The notes below the pieces were generated by a model. The model worked only from the letters and a program-made list of their open reading frames with translations. It did no database searches and had not been told where the DNA came from. From positions 62,001-126,000 of the forward strand of contig NZ_BCUV01000004.1 in assembly GCF_001591405.1 (NCBI RefSeq): a stretch of 64,000 nt of DNA. The letters are read 5' to 3'. The stretch's first letter is position 1, and every line of letters begins with the position of its first letter. Source of the DNA: Janibacter terrae NBRC 107853 (GTDB lineage Bacteria; Actinomycetota; Actinomycetes; Actinomycetales; Dermatophilaceae). Below are positions 38,597-46,692 of this stretch, in pieces. The position numbers were made by a program, and so were the translations under genes.

Positions 38597-39144
38597 CCGC
38601 GGCGCCCTGGTGGTTCGGCCCCGGGACGCTGACCGCGACCGGCGAGGGGACCCCCTTCGACCTCGTCCTGCTCGACCGGGACGGGACGCTCAACGTCCGG
38701 GTGCCCGACGGCTACGTCACCCGGCCGGACGAGCTCCAGCTCCTGCCCGGGGCGTCCGAGGCGGTCGCGGCGCTCACGGCCGCGGGCTGCCGCACGGTCG
38801 TCGTCACCAACCAGCGGGGCATCGCCCGGGGCCTCATGGACCGGACGGACCTGCTGGCGGTCCACGCCCGCCTGCGGGAGCTGCTCGCGGCCGACGGTGG
38901 ACGCATCGACGCGATCGCGGTGTGCCCCCACGAGCGGGGGGCCTGCCGCTGCCGCAAGCCGCTGGACGGTCTCCTCGTCGAGGCACTGCGCCGGGCACCG
39001 TGGGCGGACCCCGCCCGGTGCGTCGTGGTCGGGGACATGCCGAGCGACCTCGAGCCAGCCATCGGGCTCGGGATGCGGGCGGAGCGGGTCGGCCCTCCGG
39101 GACCCGACGCCGGGGCCGTCGTGGCCAGGATCCTCGCGACATGA
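38593..39144 (+). CDS. gmhB: Heptose bisphosphate phosphatase (HAD family), probable CTG start
   Basis: GmhB removes the 7-phosphate of heptose bisphosphate. The protein has the HAD motifs LLDRDGTLN (nucleophile Asp and acid Asp), VVVTNQRGIARG, and VVGDMPSDLEPA, plus the zinc-binding CPHERGACRCRKP loop that defines GmhB and histidinol phosphatases. The start is odd. No ATG, GTG or TTG lies close to the conserved core. CTG at 38593 forms a CTGA overlap with the gmhA stop and has CAGGA at a good distance upstream, giving 183 residues. GTG 38557, 36 bases earlier, is the alternative but has no ribosome site. Confidence 0.88.
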   Translation: MTAAPWWFGPGTLTATGEGTPFDLVLLDRDGTLNVRVPDGYVTRPDELQLLPGASEAVAALTAAGCRTVVVTNQRGIARGLMDRTDLLAVHARLRELLAADGGRIDAIAVCPHERGACRCRKPLDGLLVEALRRAPWADPARCVVVGDMPSDLEPAIGLGMRAERVGPPGPDAGAVVARILAT

Positions 39145-39232
39145 GGGGCCTCGCGCAGGCCGCGGATCGGGCGAGTCCGAGGTCACGTCCCCTACGCTGT
39201 CGTCCAGCCGGGCGCGGTGTGCCGAATGGTGC

Positions 39233-39238
39233 TACCGT
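39233..39238 (+). promoter_or_regulatory. Promoter of the DUF3068 gene
   Basis: TACCGT at 39233-39238 implies a start near 39245 and a leader of about 27 bases that includes AAGGAGG at 39259-39265. TACGCT at 39193-39198 is a weaker second candidate. The 127-base gap holds nothing else that I can recognise. Confidence 0.5.
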
Positions 39239-39271
39239 CCGGTAAGTTCTTCAGGGCCAAGGAGGCTTTTC

Positions 39272-40315
39272 GTGCGCAAGTTCTTGCTGCCGGCGATCAT
39301 CATGGGCGTCGGCGCCTTCATCCTCACCATGGGGCTGCTCTTGCGGTTCTATGCCTACCCCAAGCTCGCGGTCGTCCCCCTGGACCAGAACACGACGCAG
39401 GTGGTGCAGGACCCCAACGCCTCCTTCTTCGACGCCGACAACGTCAAGCCGGGCTCGGGCGAGCTGACCACCACGAGCCGCATCATCGGTGACCCGGAGG
39501 CGTCCGAGCAGGCATCCGAGGACTCCGGCCGCGACCTGGCGATCTGGAACAGCGGCCAGGTGAGCGACAACAACGGCGACAACATGCCGATGGACGGATC
39601 CACCGAGGTCTACGTCTTCGACCGTCACACCGGTGAGGCCGTCAACTGCTGCGGCGAGGCCCGCGACGGCCAGGAGGTCAAGCGCGACGGTCTGCTGGTC
39701 AAGTTCCCCTTCGACACCAAGCCCGTCGACACCTACCGGTGGTGGGACAGCTCGGCCGGCCAGTCCTTCCCCGTGAAGTACGAGGGCGAGGAGGACCTGC
39801 AGGGCATGAACGTCTACCGGTTCACGATGGAGGTCCCGGAGACCAAGACCGGCACCCGTGAGCTGCCGGGCAGCCTCTTCCCGAAGGCGAAGGAGAACGG
39901 TGCCGTCGAGGCCGAGCGCTTCTACAGCAACCAGCGCACCTTCTGGGTCGACCCGGTGACGGGCGTCGTCCTCGACCGCCTGGAGCTGCAGAACCAGGAG
40001 TTCCGCTACGAGGGCGAGTCGCTCAAGGCGCTCGAGACCGAGTCGCGCTTCACCAAGGAGACCGTCGACAAGAACGTCGAGGAGTACAAGAGTGCCTCGA
40101 GCCTGCTCAAGATGGTCCATTCGACCCTGCCGCTGGTCCTCACGATCCTCGGTGTCCTGCTCCTGCTGACCGGTGTGCTGCTGTCGGTGCTCATCGGGCG
40201 ACGCCACCACCTGGACGCGCAGCCGGCCTACGTGGACGACCGGCCGGACCCGGTCTTCGGCATGGCCGACCCCGACGCCCCGACGACGCGGCGCAGCGAC
40301 CTGCACGGCGGCTGA
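39272..40315 (+). CDS. DUF3068 / PorA-family membrane-anchored protein
   Basis: The 347-residue protein has an N-terminal helix (KFLLPAIIMGVGAFILTMGLLL is split here by position: residues 4-25), a large extracytoplasmic domain and a C-terminal helix (about residues 285-308) with a short cytoplasmic tail. Segments such as FDRHTGEAVNCC, GLLVKFPFDTKPVDTYRWWD and TFWVDPVTGVVLDR are those of the DUF3068 family, annotated as porin PorA family in databases. Function is not established; members occur widely in actinobacteria beside cell-envelope genes. GTG 39272 follows AAGGAGG by six bases. It has its own promoter and a strong terminator, so it is a separate unit at the end of the glycan island. Confidence 0.82.
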   Translation: MRKFLLPAIIMGVGAFILTMGLLLRFYAYPKLAVVPLDQNTTQVVQDPNASFFDADNVKPGSGELTTTSRIIGDPEASEQASEDSGRDLAIWNSGQVSDNNGDNMPMDGSTEVYVFDRHTGEAVNCCGEARDGQEVKRDGLLVKFPFDTKPVDTYRWWDSSAGQSFPVKYEGEEDLQGMNVYRFTMEVPETKTGTRELPGSLFPKAKENGAVEAERFYSNQRTFWVDPVTGVVLDRLELQNQEFRYEGESLKALETESRFTKETVDKNVEEYKSASSLLKMVHSTLPLVLTILGVLLLLTGVLLSVLIGRRHHLDAQPAYVDDRPDPVFGMADPDAPTTRRSDLHGG

Positions 40316-40329
40316 GGCCGCGCTGCGCA

Positions 40330-40372
40330 GTGAGCCCGGTCCTCCGCCACCCCGGCGGGCGACCGGGCTCAC
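40330..40372. terminator. Bidirectional hairpin terminator
   Basis: GTGAGCCCGGTC (40330-40341) is perfectly complementary to 40361-40372; a smaller CCGCC/GGCGG stem can form inside the loop. It lies between convergent genes and covers the stop codon of the minus-strand methyltransferase. Confidence 0.75.
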
Positions 40373-41190
40373 GTCGTGGCGACGAAGATCGCGGTCCCGG
40401 GCAGGCGCTCGCCGCGCAGCGGCGACCAGCCGCCCCAGGTCTCGGTGTTGTCCGGTGGCCACTCGGGCTCGAGGAGCGCGCGCAGGAGGAGACCCGCCTC
40501 GACGAGCTCGGCGATGCGGTGCCCCAGCGTGCGGTGGTGCTCGACGTAGCTGGCCCGTCCGGCGGTGGTCTCGACGTACGGGGTCTCGTCGAAGTACGTC
40601 CCGGTCGCGGTCAGGCCCTCCGGTCCCGGCACATCGGGGAAGGCCCACCGGATCGGGTGCGAGGTGGAGAAGGCGAGCGTGCCGCCCGGTCGCAGCACGC
40701 GCGCGAGCTCGCGCATGAGCCCGGCGGAGTCCGCGACGAAGGGGGTGGCCCCGTACGCGGAGAAGACGATGTCGAAGCTCGCGTCGGCGAAGGGGAGCCG
40801 GCTCGCGTCCGCCTGGGCGAGGAGGGGAGCGGGGCCGTCGTGCCGGGCGTCGAGCAGGCGGGCGGTGGCCAGCATGCCGGCGGACAGGTCGGTGGAGACG
40901 ACGTGCGCGCCCTGCGCGGCGCACCAGCGCGCCCCCTGGGCGGCGCCCCCGCCGAACTCGAGGACCCGCCGGCCGGCGAGCTGGTCGCGCGGTCCGAGGA
41001 CGCGCAGGTCCTCCTCGGTCCAGCCCTCGGGGCCCCAGACCAGGTCGGCGTCACCGAGGAAGCCGCCGTGCTCGGCGAGGTAGTCCGTGGCCTCGCGGTC
41101 CCACCACCCACGGTTGGCGCGGACCGTCTCGCCCTGGTCGCTCTCGCGCCGGCTGACGGCGTCCGGGTGCTCGTCGGGGCCCTCGTCCAT
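40369..41190 (-). CDS. Class I SAM-dependent methyltransferase next to rpsA
   Basis: The 273-residue protein has a methyltransf_11 core: RRVLEFGGGAAQGARW, VVSTDLSAGML, ADASRLPFADASFDIVFSA and LARVLRPGGTLAFSTSHP. The N-terminal NRGWWDREATDYLAEHGGFL and late GTYFDETPYVE segments are typical of a conserved actinobacterial protein found beside rpsA and polA; its substrate is not known to me. ATG 41190 is fixed by TAGCGT seven bases upstream; the frame is open further but runs across the rpsA promoter. This gene is probably part of the core neighbourhood rather than the glycan island. Confidence 0.83.
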   Translation of the reverse strand: MDEGPDEHPDAVSRRESDQGETVRANRGWWDREATDYLAEHGGFLGDADLVWGPEGWTEEDLRVLGPRDQLAGRRVLEFGGGAAQGARWCAAQGAHVVSTDLSAGMLATARLLDARHDGPAPLLAQADASRLPFADASFDIVFSAYGATPFVADSAGLMRELARVLRPGGTLAFSTSHPIRWAFPDVPGPEGLTATGTYFDETPYVETTAGRASYVEHHRTLGHRIAELVEAGLLLRALLEPEWPPDNTETWGGWSPLRGERLPGTAIFVATT

Positions 41191-41197
41191 GGGGTGG

Positions 41198-41203
41198 ACG
41201 CTA
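41198..41203 (-). promoter_or_regulatory. Leaderless promoter of the 41190 methyltransferase gene
   Basis: Read on the minus strand, TAGCGT is followed by exactly seven bases and the ATG at 41190. Confidence 0.55.
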
Positions 41204-41218
41204 GCCGACGCAGGGGTT

Positions 41219-41346
41219 TTGCCCCCCTCGTGCCTGAGCACTACGATGGGAGGGCACTCTTGTGTGCCCAGCTGTGTCCACCAGGGCACCCGGGTGCGAT
41301 GCCTGCACCGCACCCGTTCCATACGATCAACTGTCCACAATCGGAG
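41219..41346 (+). promoter_or_regulatory. rpsA control region: two promoters and palindromes
   Basis: TTGCCC (41219-41224), a 17-base spacer and TACGAT (41242-41247) form a good upstream promoter. A second TACGAT lies at 41322-41327, about 30 bases before the ATG. Between them are a GGGCAC/GTGCCC hairpin (41252-41269) and the perfect 12-base palindrome GCACCCGGGTGC (41286-41297). GGAG at 41343-41346 is the likely ribosome site. S1 controls its own translation in some bacteria, and the hairpins may take part (inference). Confidence 0.55.
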
Positions 41347-41356
41347 TTCCTACTAC

Positions 41357-42859
41357 ATGACTGCCAGCACGGTCGACACGACCGCCCCTCAGATCGCCAT
41401 CAACGACATCGGCTCTGAGGAAGATCTTCTCGCCGCCATCGACGCCACGATCAAGGACTTCAACGATGGCGACATCGTCGAGGGCCACATCGTCAAGGTC
41501 GACCGCGACGAGGTGCTTCTCGACATCGGCTACAAGACCGAGGGTGTCATCCCCTCGCGCGAGCTGTCCATCAAGCACGACGTCGACCCCTCGGAGATCG
41601 TCGCCGTCGGCGACCTCGTCGAGGCCCTCGTCCTCCAGAAGGAGGACAAGGAAGGCCGACTCATCCTGTCCAAGAAGCGCGCGCAGTACGAGCGCGCCTG
41701 GGGCACCATCGAGAAGATCAAGGAAGAGGACGGCGTCGTCACCGGCACCGTCATCGAGGTCGTCAAGGGTGGTCTCATCCTCGACATCGGCCTGCGCGGC
41801 TTCCTCCCCGCCTCCCTCGTGGAGATGCGTCGCGTCCGCGACCTCCAGCCGTACGTCGGCAAGGAGATCGAGGCCAAGATCATCGAGCTGGACAAGAACC
41901 GCAACAACGTGGTCCTGTCCCGCCGTGCCTGGCTCGAGCAGACCCAGTCCGAGGTCCGCACGACCTTCCTCAAAGAGCTCCAGAAGGGGCAGGTCCGCTC
42001 CGGCGTCGTCTCCTCGATCGTCAACTTCGGTGCGTTCGTGGACCTGGGTGGCGTCGACGGTCTCGTCCACGTCTCCGAGCTGTCCTGGAAGCACATCGAC
42101 CACCCCTCCGAGGTCGTCGAGGTCGGCGACGAGGTCACGGTCGAGGTCCTGGACGTCGACATGGACCGCGAGCGCGTCTCCCTGTCGCTCAAGGCGACGC
42201 AGGAGGACCCGTGGCAGCACTTCGCCCGGACCCACGCGATCGGTCAGGTCGTCCCGGGCAAGGTCACCAAGCTCGTCCCCTTCGGTGCCTTCGTGCGCGT
42301 CGAGGACGGCATCGAGGGCCTGGTCCACATCTCCGAGCTGGCCGAGCGCCACGTGGAGCTGCCGGAGCAGGTCGTCAACGTCGGCCAGGAGATCTTCGTC
42401 AAGGTCATCGACATCGACCTGGAGCGTCGCCGCATCTCGCTGAGCCTCAAGCAGGCCAACGAGGACGGCGCCAACCTCACCGAGTTCGACCCGACCCTCT
42501 ACGGCATGGCCGCGGAGTACGACGAGCAGGGCAACTACAAGTACCCCGAGGGCTTCGACGCTGAGACCAACGAGTGGCTCGAGGGCTACGACACCCAGCG
42601 CGAGGCATGGGAGAAGCAGTACGCCGACGCCCACGCCCGCTGGGAGGCCCACCGCGCCCAGATGGAGAAGGCCGCTGCGGACGACGCCGCCGCTGCCGAG
42701 GGCGGTGCCGACTCCGTCAGCACCACCTCGTACAGCTCGGACAGCAGCAGCAGCAGCTCGGGCGCGCCGAGCGCTGGTGCCCCGGCGCCGACGTCCGAGG
42801 GCACGCTCGCCTCGGACGAGGCCCTGGCCGCGCTCCGCGAGAAGCTCACGGGCAACTGA
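41357..42859 (+). CDS. rpsA: 30S ribosomal protein S1
   Basis: S1 binds mRNA on the small ribosomal subunit. The 500-residue protein has four S1 (OB-fold) repeats, at roughly residues 32-103, 120-186, 207-275 and 292-361, each with the G-x-V-x3-F-G-A-F-V or G-G-L core (SSIVNFGAFVDLG, TKLVPFGAFVRVE). The tail after residue 400 is charged and then Ser/Ala/Pro-rich (YSSDSSSSSSGAPSAGA), ending LREKLTGN. Four repeats is the normal actinobacterial form. ATG 41357 is the only good start, with GGAG ten bases upstream. A very strong hairpin terminator follows. Confidence 0.97.
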   Translation: MTASTVDTTAPQIAINDIGSEEDLLAAIDATIKDFNDGDIVEGHIVKVDRDEVLLDIGYKTEGVIPSRELSIKHDVDPSEIVAVGDLVEALVLQKEDKEGRLILSKKRAQYERAWGTIEKIKEEDGVVTGTVIEVVKGGLILDIGLRGFLPASLVEMRRVRDLQPYVGKEIEAKIIELDKNRNNVVLSRRAWLEQTQSEVRTTFLKELQKGQVRSGVVSSIVNFGAFVDLGGVDGLVHVSELSWKHIDHPSEVVEVGDEVTVEVLDVDMDRERVSLSLKATQEDPWQHFARTHAIGQVVPGKVTKLVPFGAFVRVEDGIEGLVHISELAERHVELPEQVVNVGQEIFVKVIDIDLERRRISLSLKQANEDGANLTEFDPTLYGMAAEYDEQGNYKYPEGFDAETNEWLEGYDTQREAWEKQYADAHARWEAHRAQMEKAAADDAAAAEGGADSVSTTSYSSDSSSSSSGAPSAGAPAPTSEGTLASDEALAALREKLTGN

Positions 42860-42877
42860 CCCGGGTCGCTTCCTGAC

Positions 42878-42924
42878 GACGAAGGGGGGCATCGCACCGA
42901 TCCGGTGCGGCGCCCCCCTTCGTC
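42878..42924 (+). terminator. Hairpin terminator after rpsA, CGAAGGGGG pair
   Basis: GACGAAGGGGGG (42878-42889) pairs perfectly with 42913-42924, and the stem continues inward through GCACCG/CGGTGC to about 21 pairs with one mismatch. The -10 box of coaE begins six bases later. Confidence 0.9.
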
Positions 42925-42929
42925 TTGCC

Positions 42930-42935
42930 TAGGAT
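42930..42935 (+). promoter_or_regulatory. Leaderless promoter of coaE
   Basis: TAGGAT lies seven bases before the ATG at 42943. The region where a -35 box would lie is the right arm of the rpsA terminator. Confidence 0.55.
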
Positions 42936-42942
42936 CGGGCCC

Positions 42943-44154
42943 ATGCTGCGCATCGGACTCACAGGTGGGATCGGCTCCGGGAAGTCGACGGTCTCCTCCC
43001 GGCTCGCCGAGCTCGGTGCGGTGGTCGTCGACGCGGACCGGATCGCCCGCGAGGTCGTCGAGCCCGGGGAGGCGGCGCTGGAGCGGGTCCGGGAACGCTT
43101 CGGTGACGGCGTCTTCGACGTGGAGGGGTCGCTCGACCGTCCGGCGCTCGGGCGGGTCGTCTTCGGTGACCCGCAGGCCCTCGCCGCGCTCGAGGGCATC
43201 ACCCACCCCGCGATCTGGGCGCGCACCGCGGAGCGCTTCGCGGCCGCCGAGGCGGCCGGGACGGCGATCGGCGTGCACGACATGCCGCTGCTCGTCGAGA
43301 AGGGGATGGCGGGGGAGTACCACCTCGTCCTCGTGGTCGACACCGACGAGGAGGTGCGTGTGCAGCGGCTCGTCGGGTCGCGGGGCATGCCCGAGGACGA
43401 GGCCCGTTCGCGGATCGCCGCCCAGGCCACCGACGAGGAGCGGCGCGCGGTCGCCGACGTCCTCCTCGACAACAACGGGTCCCCGGAGGAGCTCGCCGCC
43501 GCGGTGGACCGGCTGTGGGAGGCGCGGCTGGCCCCCTTCGCCGACAACCTCGCCGAGCTCACCCCGGTGCGCGCGCCGCAGGAGCTCGTCCTCGTGGAGC
43601 CCGACCCGGCGTGGGCGGGGCGGGCCGCGCGCGAGATCGCTCGTCTGCGGCACCGGCTCGGCGACCTCGCGGTGACGCTCGACCACATCGGGTCCACGGC
43701 CGTCCCGATGCACGCCAAGCCGATCATCGACCTGCAGGTCGGGGTGGCCTCGCTCGACGTCGCGGACTCCGCCGCCTTCCTCGCGGCGACGGTCGAAGGG
43801 GGGTGGCCCCGGATCGAGGGCGTCGTCCAGGACACCCCGCTGGACACCTCGCGGGACTCCGCCACCTGGCCGAAGCGGTACCACCTGGGGAGCGACCCGG
43901 CCGTGCCGATCCACGTACACGTGCGCGAGGTGGGCTCGTCGGGGTGGCGCTGGGCGCTGCTCTTCCGCGACTGGTTGCGGGAGGACCCCTCCGCGCGCGC
44001 GGACTACCGCGCGGAGAAGGAACGCCTCGCGGCCGAGGGGCTGACCCGCAGGGAGTACGCCGCCGCCAAGGAGCCGTGGTTCGCCGCCGCCCACGGGCGG
44101 GTCGAGGCCTGGGCCCGCGAGACCGGGTGGTCGCCCGGGGCCCGGGGGGCCTGA
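42943..44154 (+). CDS. coaE: Dephospho-CoA kinase fused to a GrpB/UPF0157 domain
   Basis: CoaE phosphorylates the ribose of dephospho-CoA in the last step of CoA synthesis. Residues 1-200 of this 403-residue protein are the kinase, with P-loop GLTGGIGSGKST (residues 5-16), VVDADRIAREVV, HDMPLLVEKGM and a lid region. Residues about 210-395 form a GrpB-like nucleotidyltransferase-fold domain (VEPDPAWAGRAA; LDHIGSTAVPMHAKPIIDLQV; HVHVREVGS). The same fusion is known in mycobacterial CoaE, where the extra domain aids folding. ATG 42943 follows TAGGAT by seven bases. It is probably cotranscribed with the small unknown gene after it. Confidence 0.94.
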   Translation: MLRIGLTGGIGSGKSTVSSRLAELGAVVVDADRIAREVVEPGEAALERVRERFGDGVFDVEGSLDRPALGRVVFGDPQALAALEGITHPAIWARTAERFAAAEAAGTAIGVHDMPLLVEKGMAGEYHLVLVVDTDEEVRVQRLVGSRGMPEDEARSRIAAQATDEERRAVADVLLDNNGSPEELAAAVDRLWEARLAPFADNLAELTPVRAPQELVLVEPDPAWAGRAAREIARLRHRLGDLAVTLDHIGSTAVPMHAKPIIDLQVGVASLDVADSAAFLAATVEGGWPRIEGVVQDTPLDTSRDSATWPKRYHLGSDPAVPIHVHVREVGSSGWRWALLFRDWLREDPSARADYRAEKERLAAEGLTRREYAAAKEPWFAAAHGRVEAWARETGWSPGARGA

Positions 44155-44508
44155 GTGCCGTCCTACCGCGTCGCCGTCGACGTGCACGGAGTCTCGCCGG
44201 GCGTGCCGCCGCAGAGCCTCCTGCCGCGTGCCGAGGAGCTGCTCGCGCTCGGGCACCGCGTCGAGGACCGGTCCGTCGAGATCGTGCGGGGGCAGCCCCA
44301 GATCCACCTGCGCTTCCTCGTGACGGGAGGGCACGACGCCGCCGAGGACGACGAGGCGCAGGACGCGGTCCGCGGCATGGTGATGGCGCTGGCGCCCATC
44401 GCGCGCCTCGGGCGGTGGACCCTGCGTCGCGGTCCGGGTGGCCACTGGAAGGTCATCCGCAGCGGCCACTCCCGGGCGGACCTGCCCGAGCACCCGGTCG
44501 ACTTCTGA
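44155..44508 (+). CDS. Small conserved-position protein of unknown function
   Basis: I do not recognise this 117-residue protein. It has no membrane helix or signal peptide. It starts with an alternating strand (YRVAVDVHGV), has a mixed middle (IHLRFLVTGGHDAAEDDE) and ends with a basic strand (RWTLRRGPGGHWKVIRSG). The GTG start directly follows the coaE stop with no space, so it depends on ribosomes finishing coaE. The gene sits between coaE and uvrB, and its end lies three bases before the uvrB damage-type promoter. Codon use looks like that of its neighbours, which supports a real gene. Confidence 0.65.
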   Translation: MPSYRVAVDVHGVSPGVPPQSLLPRAEELLALGHRVEDRSVEIVRGQPQIHLRFLVTGGHDAAEDDEAQDAVRGMVMALAPIARLGRWTLRRGPGGHWKVIRSGHSRADLPEHPVDF

Positions 44509-44511
44509 GGG

Positions 44512-44534
44512 TTGTCGGTGGGGTGACATACCGT
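44512..44534 (+). promoter_or_regulatory. PafBC-type DNA-damage promoter of uvrB
   Basis: TTGTCGGTG (44512-44520), exactly eight bases, then TACCGT (44529-44534) matches the known TTGTCRGTG-N8-TAnnnT element of PafBC-controlled promoters. The ATG of uvrB follows after seven bases, so the transcript is leaderless. Confidence 0.85.
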
Positions 44535-44541
44535 GGTGGTC

Positions 44542-46629
44542 ATGCGCCCGGTGACCGATCTGCAACGTACGGTGGCTCCCTTCGAGGTCATCTCGGAGTT
44601 CGAGCCGGCCGGTGACCAGCCGACCGCGATCGCCGACCTCGCGACGCGCGTGCGGGCCGGTGAGCAGGACATCGTCCTCCTCGGCGCCACCGGCACCGGC
44701 AAGTCGGCGACGACCGCCTGGCTCATCGAGGAGGTCCAGCGCCCGACCCTCGTCATGGCGCCCAACAAGACGCTCGCCGCGCAGCTGGCCAACGAGTTCC
44801 GCGAGCTGCTGCCCAACAACGCCGTCGAGTACTTCGTCAGCTACTACGACTACTTCCAGCCCGAGGCCTACGTGCCCCAGACGGACACGTACATCGAGAA
44901 GGACTCCTCGGTCAACGAGGAGGTCGAACGTCTGCGCCACAGCGCGACCAACAGCCTGCTGACCCGCCGGGACGTCATCGTCGTCGCCTCGGTCTCGTGC
45001 ATCTACGGCCTCGGTACGCCGCAGGAGTACGTCGACCGGATGGTCACGCTCGAGGTCGGCACCCAGATCGACCGGGACGAGCTGCTGCGCAAGTTCGTCA
45101 CGATGCAGTACACCCGCAACGACCTGGCCTTCACCCGCGGCACCTTCCGCGTGCGCGGCGACACGGTCGAGATCATCCCGGTGTACGAGGAGCTGGCCGT
45201 GCGCATCGAGTTCTTCGGCGACGAGATCGAGCGCGTCCACACCCTCCACCCGCTCACCGGTGAGGTGGTGCGCGAGGAGCAGCAGATGCACATCTTCCCG
45301 GCGACCCACTACGTCGCCGGGCCGGAGCGCATGGAGCGGGCCATCGCGGGCATCGAGACCGAGCTCGAGCAGACGCTGGCGGACATGGAGCGCCAGGGCA
45401 AGATGCTCGAGGCCCAGCGTCTGCGGATGCGCACGACCTACGACATCGAGATGATGCGCCAGGTCGGCAGCTGCGCCGGGATCGAGAACTACTCGATGCA
45501 CATCGACGGCCGCCTGCCGGGCACCGCGCCCAACTGCCTGCTCGACTACTTCCCCGAGGACTTCCTCCTCGTCATCGACGAGTCGCACCAGACCGTGCCC
45601 CAGATCGGGGCCATGTACGAGGGCGACGCCTCCCGCAAGCGCACCCTCGTCGAGCACGGCTTCCGGCTCCCGAGCGCGATGGACAACCGCCCGCTGAAGT
45701 GGGAGGAGTTCCTCGAGCGGATCGGGCAGACGGTCTACCTCTCCGCGACCCCCGGCGACTACGAGCTGGCCAAGTCCGACGGGTACGTCGAGCAGGTCAT
45801 CCGCCCCACCGGCCTCATCGACCCCGAGGTCGTCCTGAAGCCGACCAAGGGCCAGATCGACGACCTCCTGCACGAGATCCGTCAGCGCGCCGACCGCGAC
45901 GAGCGGGTCCTCGTGACGACCCTGACGAAGAAGATGGCCGAGGACCTCACCGACTACCTCCTCGACAAGGGGGTGCGGGTGCGCTACCTCCACTCCGACA
46001 TCGACACCCTGCGACGGGTCGAGCTGCTGCGCGAGCTGCGGCTCGGCGAGTTCGACGTCCTCGTCGGCATCAACCTCCTGCGGGAGGGCCTGGACCTGCC
46101 CGAGGTCTCGCTCGTGAGCATCCTCGATGCCGACAAGGAGGGCTTCCTGCGCAGCGCCCGCTCGCTCATCCAGACGATCGGTCGCGCCGCCCGCAATGTC
46201 TCGGGCGAGGTGCACATGTACGCCGACAAGGTGACCCCCTCGATGCAGGAGGCCCTCGACGAGACCCACCGCCGCAGGGTCAAGCAGATCGCCTACAACC
46301 GTGAGCGCGGCCTGGACCCCCAGCCGCTGCGCAAGAAGATCGCCGACATCACCGACATGCTGCGCCGCGAGGACGCGGACACCGACGAGCTGCTCGGCTC
46401 CGGTCGCAGCCAGTCCCGCGGCAAGGGTCGCGGTGGCAAGGCGGGCACCGAGACCACGGAGCGGGGCCGCGACCTGCCGGCGACCGAGCTGGCCCGACTC
46501 ATCCAGGAGCTCACCGACCAGATGCACCAGGCGGCCACCGACCTGCACTTCGAGCTCGCGGCGCGCCTGCGCGACGAGATCGGGGACCTGAAGAAGGAGC
46601 TGCGGCAGATGACCGCCGCGACCCGGTAG
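44542..46629 (+). CDS. uvrB: Excinuclease ABC subunit B
   Basis: UvrB verifies damage in nucleotide excision repair and hands it to UvrC. The 695-residue protein has Walker [17 protein letters not shown], the damage-clamping beta-hairpin [20 protein letters not shown], the DESHQT helicase motif, SATPGDYEL, the helicase VI region [13 protein letters not shown] and the C-terminal UVR domain ([23 protein letters not shown] split across the UvrC-contact helix). ATG 44542 is fixed by TACCGT seven bases upstream; the in-frame GTG 9 bases earlier overlaps the promoter. Its promoter matches the PafBC DNA-damage consensus, so damage induction independent of LexA is likely. Confidence 0.97.
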   Translation: MRPVTDLQRTVAPFEVISEFEPAGDQPTAIADLATRVRAGEQDIVLLGATGTGKSATTAWLIEEVQRPTLVMAPNKTLAAQLANEFRELLPNNAVEYFVSYYDYFQPEAYVPQTDTYIEKDSSVNEEVERLRHSATNSLLTRRDVIVVASVSCIYGLGTPQEYVDRMVTLEVGTQIDRDELLRKFVTMQYTRNDLAFTRGTFRVRGDTVEIIPVYEELAVRIEFFGDEIERVHTLHPLTGEVVREEQQMHIFPATHYVAGPERMERAIAGIETELEQTLADMERQGKMLEAQRLRMRTTYDIEMMRQVGSCAGIENYSMHIDGRLPGTAPNCLLDYFPEDFLLVIDESHQTVPQIGAMYEGDASRKRTLVEHGFRLPSAMDNRPLKWEEFLERIGQTVYLSATPGDYELAKSDGYVEQVIRPTGLIDPEVVLKPTKGQIDDLLHEIRQRADRDERVLVTTLTKKMAEDLTDYLLDKGVRVRYLHSDIDTLRRVELLRELRLGEFDVLVGINLLREGLDLPEVSLVSILDADKEGFLRSARSLIQTIGRAARNVSGEVHMYADKVTPSMQEALDETHRRRVKQIAYNRERGLDPQPLRKKIADITDMLRREDADTDELLGSGRSQSRGKGRGGKAGTETTERGRDLPATELARLIQELTDQMHQAATDLHFELAARLRDEIGDLKKELRQMTAATR

Positions 46630-46692
46630 CCGGGGGCGCCCGGGCAGAGTCCTGCAGCCGGACCGGGGTGGGTCGTGAGAGACTCGAGGGAG

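Noticed and set aside
14897-40315. Treating the glycan island as a recent mobile element
   Set aside because: I saw no integrase, transposase, direct repeats at the borders or clear change in base composition.
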